Positions 5,395 to 6,807 of a stretch of DNA of 6,807 bases are shown here, in pieces. Each line of letters starts with the position of its first letter. Within the stretch, counting starts at the first letter, position 1. Below the pieces are notes generated by a model, which made no database searches, was not told where the DNA came from, and saw only the letters and a list, made by a program, of their open reading frames with translations. Made by a program: the position numbers and the translations under genes. This DNA is from Flavobacteriaceae bacterium (GTDB lineage: Bacteria; Bacteroidota; Bacteroidia; Flavobacteriales; Flavobacteriaceae), in assembly GCA_947377425.1 (NCBI GenBank), contig CANCFZ010000132.1:1-6807 (forward strand). The letters are read 5' to 3'.

Positions 5395-5427
5395 TCACAT
5401 TTAGCATTTCGACTACGCTCAATGTGA
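5395..5427. repeat. Hairpin-forming dispersed repeat between divergent promoters
   Basis: TCACATT (5395-5401) and AATGTGA (5421-5427) pair perfectly. Inside them AGC (5403-5405) pairs with GCT (5417-5419) after one mismatch. The sequence CATTTCGACTACGCTCAATG belongs to a type I remember as very common in Bacteroidota intergenic DNA (complement reading like TCACATTGAGCGTAGTCGAA). It fills the space between the -7 boxes of the 118-residue gene and cvpA. Confidence 0.65.
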
Positions 5428-5452
5428 CAATATAAAATTTCGATTATATTTG
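5424..5452 (+). promoter_or_regulatory. cvpA: Likely promoter for cvpA
   Basis: TATATTTG at 5445-5452 matches the -7 consensus. The -33 position is poor: only GTG at 5424-5426, inside the hairpin repeat, with an 18-base spacer. The predicted start near 5459 gives a leader of about 12 bases before the ATG at 5471. Confidence 0.5.
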
Positions 5453-5470
5453 TCCTCTTAATTTGAACAA

Positions 5471-5959
5471 ATGAGTTTTATTGATATTATTTTAGGTGGT
5501 TTATTGGTTTTTGGATTAATTCGTGGATTGCGAAACGGACTTATTATTGAATTTGCTTCGTTGATTTCGTTTTTTGTTGGAATTTATATTGCTGTTAAGT
5601 TTTCTTCTTTACTTGGCGATAGCAAAACTGCGAAAGTAACAGCGTTTATAATTATTTTAATAATCGTAATCCTTGGAATTCGTTTGTTGGCAAAATTACT
5701 TTCTAAAATTGCCAGTACTTTGTTTTTGGGTTGGTTAAACAAATTAGGTGGTGCTGTTTTTGCGACTATAAGAATGGCTTTGTTTCTTGGAGTGATTTTA
5801 AGTTTATTCCAAAAAGTGAACATCAACAATGCGTTGATTTCTAAAGAAGCTCAAAAAAAATCATTTTTTTTTAATCCCGTTTTGAAAACTTCTGAATTTA
5901 TGTTGCCTGTTTTAACAGATTGGTTTAAGGATTTAGGAAAGAAAATTACAAGTAATTAA
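5471..5959 (+). CDS. cvpA: CvpA-family integral membrane protein
   Basis: The 162-residue protein has four predicted inner-membrane helices, about 3-20, 24-46, 56-78 and 93-115, and a polar C-terminal tail (116-162). The pattern ID(I)ILGGLLVFGLIRGLRNGLI at the N-terminus, with G16...RG then NG, and GWLNKLGGAVFATIR (87-101) are the typical CvpA features. E. coli CvpA is required for colicin V production, and the family has been tied to envelope stress resistance; the biochemical role is unknown. The length matches the family. Bases 5853-5860 (eight A) and 5864-5872 (nine T) form adjacent homopolymers encoding QKKSFFF, just after the last helix. It is divergent from the 118-residue gene, and its stop codon overlaps that of batE. 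Confidence 0.9.
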   Translation: MSFIDIILGGLLVFGLIRGLRNGLIIEFASLISFFVGIYIAVKFSSLLGDSKTAKVTAFIIILIIVILGIRLLAKLLSKIASTLFLGWLNKLGGAVFATIRMALFLGVILSLFQKVNINNALISKEAQKKSFFFNPVLKTSEFMLPVLTDWFKDLGKKITSN

Positions 5960-6699
5960 TTCAACTCTTTTATTGCATCTTCTTGAATCCAACCCGTAGT
6001 TTCATCGGTTAATTGTACTTTTTTCCAATTGGCAACACTTTCTAAAACATAAACTTTTGTTCCTTCGTGAAGTAAAATAGTTTCGGTGGAAGATGATTTT
6101 GGTTCACCTTTTACTGAGGCGTTTTCAGCAAAAACGATGGCTGGTTTATCACTTGAAATTCTATTTTTTTCATAAATTCCTGAGGAAACACTAATAACAA
6201 TTCCGAATAAAATTAGAAACATTCCGGTGAAGTAAATTCGTTTTTTGAAAGTTGTTCCTGAAAAATAATAGCCAATAAAAAAACCTAAAAATACAAAGCT
6301 AAAAACTACTGCAATCCAAGCCCAAGTATCATAATAATAACTAGATGTAAAATCTTCTATTAATTTATGAAATCCTACTTTTGGAATTATTTTGATGTCG
6401 TCGATAGTCATTTTTCGTGCAAAATCTAAATTGGTTTTAATTTCTTCATCATTCGGATTCAGTAATAAAGCCTTTTCATAATTATAAATTGCTGGTGCTA
6501 CTTTGTGCAGTTTGTAATAACAATTTCCTATGTTGAAATACACTTCTGCCGATTGTTTTCCGTAAGCTAAAACGCTTTCATAATTGGCAATAGCTTCTTG
6601 ATAGTTGTCTTTTTGGTAGCATTGATTTCCTTTATCAAAAGTATCTTGAGCCCAAAATACTTGAGAAATCAATAAAAATATATAGATTGTTTTCTTCAT
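5956..6699 (-). CDS. batE: BatE: TPR and SH3-domain protein of the Bat (aerotolerance) cluster
   Basis: BatE belongs to the Bacteroidota Bat cluster (BatA-E), linked in Bacteroides fragilis to aerotolerance and thought to form an envelope complex with von Willebrand A-domain proteins. The 247 residues divide into a signal peptide (1-18, MKKTIYIFLLISQVFWA before QD), two TPR repeats (about 20-50 and 52-85, with AEVYFNIGNCYYKLHKVAPAI), two membrane helices (about 126-148 and 154-174), and a C-terminal bacterial SH3 domain (about 186-246, with ASVKGEP, GTKVYVLE, WKKVQL and TGWIQEDAIKEL). This order is the usual one for BatE, so the TPRs and SH3 domain should lie in the periplasm. It starts two bases after the batD stop, so the two genes are translationally coupled. 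Precise biochemical function is unknown; phenotype in this organism is inferred. Confidence 0.9.
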   Translation of the reverse strand: MKKTIYIFLLISQVFWAQDTFDKGNQCYQKDNYQEAIANYESVLAYGKQSAEVYFNIGNCYYKLHKVAPAIYNYEKALLLNPNDEEIKTNLDFARKMTIDDIKIIPKVGFHKLIEDFTSSYYYDTWAWIAVVFSFVFLGFFIGYYFSGTTFKKRIYFTGMFLILFGIVISVSSGIYEKNRISSDKPAIVFAENASVKGEPKSSSTETILLHEGTKVYVLESVANWKKVQLTDETTGWIQEDAIKELN

Positions 6700-6701
6700 G
6701 G

Positions 6702-6807
6702 TTATACTAATTGCTTTTCTAAATTAGATATAATTTCAACGGCTTTATCATAATCTTGTTGAATAGTAACGCTAGTTGACGGAGCATATCGAGCCAATTC
6801 ACAATTT
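6702..6807 (-). CDS. batD: BatD C-terminus, 5' part missing
   Basis: Only the last 34 residues and the stop codon (bases 6704-6702) are in the window; the gene continues past the right edge. The visible protein begins NCELARYAPSTSVTIQQDYD and ends in the helix KAVEIISNLEKQLV. NCELARYAP followed by an amphipathic helix is what I recall of Bacteroidota BatD C-termini, and the position immediately upstream of batE supports it. BatD is a large, mostly periplasmic protein with a C-terminal cytoplasmic tail; this segment would be that tail. Too short to identify alone with certainty. Confidence 0.75.
   Translation of the reverse strand, partial: NCELARYAPSTSVTIQQDYDKAVEIISNLEKQLV

Noticed and set aside
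5584..5829. Minus-strand open frame inside cvpA
   Set aside because: It is antisense to the membrane helices of a well-supported gene and shows no family features.

Overview
This window looks like ordinary chromosomal DNA from a Bacteroidota bacterium, most likely Flavobacterium or a close relative in the Flavobacteriaceae. The reasons are the strong A+T bias, start codons without clear Shine-Dalgarno sequences, promoter boxes that fit the Bacteroidota pattern (TTG, a spacer of 17-19 bases, then TAnnTTTG), protein sequences of recognisably flavobacterial type, and a BatD-BatE gene pair. I found no rRNA, tRNA, CRISPR array, transposase, phage gene or plasmid gene.

Layout: (1) 1-461, the 3' part of nadD (NAD synthesis), plus strand. 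(2) 530-1708, an iron/zinc-type NADPH-dependent alcohol/aldehyde dehydrogenase of the YqhD family with its own promoter. (3) 1709-2059, a 351-base gap without a gene, holding a CTTnGTG-type dispersed repeat, a strong hairpin and the gpsA promoter with two inverted repeats. (4) 2060-3281, gpsA (glycerol-3-phosphate dehydrogenase) followed one base later by a small two-helix membrane protein. (5) 3282-3689, minus strand, a 135-residue protein of unknown function that abuts the previous gene tail to tail. (6) 3711-3865, a 155-base segment bounded by 30-base inverted repeats. (7) 3866-4885, pheS on the minus strand with a clear promoter. (8) 4970-5326, a 118-residue protein of unknown function, minus strand, divergent from (9) 5471-5959, a CvpA-family membrane protein. 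(10) 5956-6807, batE and the very end of batD, minus strand, with stop codons of cvpA and batE overlapping.

The genes are mainly housekeeping: NAD synthesis, aldehyde reduction, phospholipid precursor synthesis, tRNA charging and a periplasm-facing Bat (aerotolerance-type) complex. They form no obvious single pathway. The grouping is a set of short transcription units with convergent, tightly packed ends and promoters in the gaps.

I do not see a new multi-gene system. The most interesting layer is non-coding: four different short repeat or palindrome types occupy the gaps, and one lies inside a coding region. One supplies the -33 element of the pheS promoter, one lies between the divergent promoters of the 118-residue gene and cvpA, one forms the borders of a MITE-like segment next to pheS, and one appears as an in-frame insertion in the alcohol dehydrogenase.
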